A DNA stretch of 47,490 bases from Campylobacterales bacterium (lineage in GTDB: Bacteria > Campylobacterota > Campylobacteria > Campylobacterales > Sulfurimonadaceae): assembly GCA_024280035.1 (NCBI GenBank), contig JAJRQV010000006.1, forward strand, positions 1-47,490, written 5' to 3'. How positions within the stretch are numbered: the first letter of the stretch is position 1; every line of letters begins with the position of its first letter. Positions 45,700 through 47,490 of the stretch are shown piece by piece. The notes beneath the pieces are model-generated. The model worked only from the letters and a program-made list of their open reading frames with translations. It was not told where the DNA came from and made no database searches. The translations under genes were made by a program, and so were the position numbers.

Positions 45700-45782
45700 G
45701 AGTGTTCCTTCTGTATAATAATGCAATTATAGCTAAATTTTAGCATACACATCTGATACACATATCTTGTATATAATATGAC

Positions 45783-45788
45783 TATAAT
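45783..45788 (+). promoter_or_regulatory. Probable -10 box of msrP-msrQ
   Basis: tataat at 45783-45788, 22 bases before the msrP ATG, followed by an aagga ribosome-binding site. A second tataat lies at 45772-45777. No clear -35 element. Confidence 0.4.
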
Positions 45789-45809
45789 GCGTGAAGACAA
45801 GGATATAAG

Positions 45810-46772
45810 ATGAATATAATTACTAAGGCACCGTGGCAACTTAAAGAGTCAGATGTGACGGATGAAAAAATCTATAATGAACGTAGAACCTTAATGAAAA
45901 TTGCAGCAGTAGCAGGAGCAGGGGCTATGATGCCTACTGCCTTGCCAGCAAGTTCAGATATCCCTGGTACAACCTTGAATTTTAGTAAAAATAGTGCGTA
46001 TCATGAGGCAAGTTTAACAGATTATGACAAGATTACTACCTATAACAATTTTTATGAATTTTCTTTAGCGAAGGATGGACCCTCTAAACTTGCCCATACT
46101 CTTGAACCTGAAGATTGGAGTATTGAAATTACAGGTGAGGTAGAAAAAAATATTACTATTGATGTCAATGAGATGATTTCTAAGTTCCCTTTAGAAGAGA
46201 GAATTTACCGATTTCGTTGTGTAGAGGGTTGGTCTATGGTAGTTCCTTGGGTAGGATTTGAACTCTCTTATTTATTGAAAAAAGCGGGTTTAACTTCTAA
46301 GTCTAAATTTGTACAGTTTCAGACAAAAAATGATCCAAGAATGTTCCCTGAACAAAATAAAAAGGGATTTTTAGCTAATATCCCTTTCCCTTATGTCGAG
46401 GGGCTTCGTATAGATGAAGCCATGCACCCTTTAACCCTTTTATCTGTAGGGCTTTATGGTAAAACTCTGCCAAAACAAAACGGTGCGCCTATTCGTTTAG
46501 TTGTGCCTTGGAAGTATGGATTTAAAAGTATTAAGTCAATGACTCATATACATGTTAGTGAAACTCTAACAGACAGTACTTGGAACATTGTAAATCCAAG
46601 AGAGTATGGGTTTTACTCAAATGTAAATCCTGAAGTCTCTCATCCTCGGTGGTCTCAGGCAAAAGAGAGACCCTTAGGTGCTTTTTTTAAAAAACGTACA
46701 GAGATTTTTAATGGTTATGCAGATGAGGTGGCAGGTATGTATAAGAATATGGACTTAAGAAAGAATTTTTAA
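45810..46772 (+). CDS. msrP: Periplasmic methionine sulfoxide reductase, molybdopterin subunit MsrP
   Basis: A 320-residue Tat-exported molybdoenzyme that repairs methionine sulfoxide in periplasmic proteins. The Tat motif is NERRTLMK. The molybdenum-binding cysteine is in RFRCVEGWSMVVPW near residue 137, followed by family segments KYGFKSIKSM and VNPEVSHPRWSQA. The length matches (about 330). It lies 11 bases upstream of msrQ. Intact. Confidence 0.94.
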   Translation: MNIITKAPWQLKESDVTDEKIYNERRTLMKIAAVAGAGAMMPTALPASSDIPGTTLNFSKNSAYHEASLTDYDKITTYNNFYEFSLAKDGPSKLAHTLEPEDWSIEITGEVEKNITIDVNEMISKFPLEERIYRFRCVEGWSMVVPWVGFELSYLLKKAGLTSKSKFVQFQTKNDPRMFPEQNKKGFLANIPFPYVEGLRIDEAMHPLTLLSVGLYGKTLPKQNGAPIRLVVPWKYGFKSIKSMTHIHVSETLTDSTWNIVNPREYGFYSNVNPEVSHPRWSQAKERPLGAFFKKRTEIFNGYADEVAGMYKNMDLRKNF

Positions 46773-46783
46773 AGAAGATAGAA

Positions 46784-47356
46784 ATGAAAAAAATTATTTG
46801 GTTGGTGGCATTTTTGCCGCTTTTATATATTGTTTATAAGTTTGCATGGGGCATTCCTTATTTAGACAGTGTGGCTGCTTTTATTTATGAGCATGGAGGT
46901 AAATCTTTAGGTAAACTACCTAATGACCCCTTAAAATTTGCAGCCGACACCTTAGGTATTAATGCGATTCATTTTTTAATTGCTACCTTAAGTATAAGCC
47001 CTTTAAAGTCGTATCTAAAAATTAATCTAATAAAACACAGACGTCTTCTTGGGCTTTGGGCATTTGCATATACTTTTATGCACTCTTTATTCTTTTTTAT
47101 TGTTGAAAATGAGGGGAAGTTTAGTTTAATGATAGAAGATGCTTATAAACGTCCTTTTGTGTTTTTTGGGCTGTCGGCTTTTTTAATTCTTTTTATGATG
47201 GCACTGACCTCACCAAAAAAACTTTTTGCAAAGTTTGTAAAATGGCATAAATTGGTTTATCTTGCTGTGGTTTTTATTATCTTTCATTTTGTGATGTCTC
47301 AAAAAATCATAGCCTTTGATGTTGCCGTGTATGTAGGTATCTTGGCAGGTTATTAG
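46784..47356 (+). CDS. msrQ: MsrQ haem b membrane subunit
   Basis: A 190-residue membrane protein with six helices that passes electrons from the quinone pool to MsrP. The haem-ligand His residues typical of the family are visible: RHRRLLGLWAFAYTFMHSLFFF (approximate) and the WHKLVYLAVVFIIFHF helix. The C-terminus is close to the normal length. The protein functions as a pair with msrP. Confidence 0.9.
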   Translation: MKKIIWLVAFLPLLYIVYKFAWGIPYLDSVAAFIYEHGGKSLGKLPNDPLKFAADTLGINAIHFLIATLSISPLKSYLKINLIKHRRLLGLWAFAYTFMHSLFFFIVENEGKFSLMIEDAYKRPFVFFGLSAFLILFMMALTSPKKLFAKFVKWHKLVYLAVVFIIFHFVMSQKIIAFDVAVYVGILAGY

Positions 47357-47360
47357 TCTT

Positions 47361-47389
47361 AAGGCTCTTGAAACGTTAAGAGCCTTTTA
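47361..47389 (+). terminator. Intrinsic terminator after msrQ
   Basis: aaggctctt and aagagcctt pair over nine bases around an 8-base loop, followed by tttt. It starts four bases after the msrQ stop. The remaining 100 bases to the window edge hold nothing I can call. Confidence 0.85.
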
Positions 47390-47490
47390 TTTAATTATTT
47401 ATAAAAGGGTAGAGCTGCTTATTGGATTGAATGAGTTTTGTTGCTAATGAATCAATAATATTTTTATACATTTTTACAAAAGCAGAGGCA

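Overview
This AT-rich window looks chromosomal and most likely comes from a free-living member of the Campylobacterota (Epsilonproteobacteria), of the Sulfurimonas/Sulfurovum/Arcobacter kind. The grounds are the HP0268-like gene next to miaB and a DUF374 acyltransferase (an order I recall from Helicobacter pylori), a DUF6172 protein, small periplasmic c-type cytochromes and the msrP-msrQ pair. This placement rests on recognised protein families, not on a database search. I saw no rRNA, tRNA or CRISPR array.

Layout. 1-4.7 kb: the end of a DEAD-box helicase, tex (broken), a glsA-fetB pair and a nitroreductase. 4.7-8.6 kb: a DUF1501 protein with a partner lipoprotein, flanked by copies of a dispersed palindromic repeat, then a DksA-like protein. 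8.6-10.6 kb: a stand-alone DUF234 protein and a decayed locus in which the end of an IS21-type element lies between two gene fragments. 10.6-14.9 kb: flavodoxin-fumC, then gph and an FAD oxidoreductase. 14.9-18.3 kb: small membrane proteins, a broken lipase and a MORN-repeat protein. 18.3-22.9 kb: an efflux operon of cytochrome c, adaptor and RND pump, with the pump gene broken three times. 23.2-26.1 kb: a secreted protein built almost wholly of 11-residue repeats, a secreted protein with a DUF302-like end and a two-TM protein. 26.5-32.9 kb: yaeQ and a GGDEF cyclase (both broken), rhodanese, plsY, cytochrome c, a CpxP-like protein, YceI and small conserved proteins. 33-37.4 kb: a cold-shock gene, rsmG, a lone DppB-type permease, a CDF exporter and nusA. 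37.6-43.3 kb: one long same-direction run of HP0268-like gene, miaB (broken), DUF374 acyltransferase (broken), TPR protein, tyrosine recombinase and three PilM/N/O-like genes. 43.3-47.5 kb: rimO-tilS and msrP-msrQ.

The most striking window-wide feature is the number of otherwise well-conserved genes cut by one small lesion. In-frame TAA codons interrupt tex, yaeQ, the GGDEF cyclase, miaB, the DUF374 acyltransferase and the RND pump. Apparent one-base deletions interrupt the lipase and, twice, the RND pump. The reading frame continues with family-typical sequence after each lesion. The broken genes are mostly ones expected to be dispensable, whereas nusA, plsY, tilS and fumC are open. This is either recent pseudogene formation or a consensus/assembly quality problem; the sequence alone cannot decide.

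The best candidates for undescribed biology are the secreted hendecad-repeat protein at 23254-24030 and the run of overlapping genes at 39912-43319, where a tyrosine recombinase overlaps a PilM-like protein carrying an uninterrupted Leu-Asp-x repeat tract.
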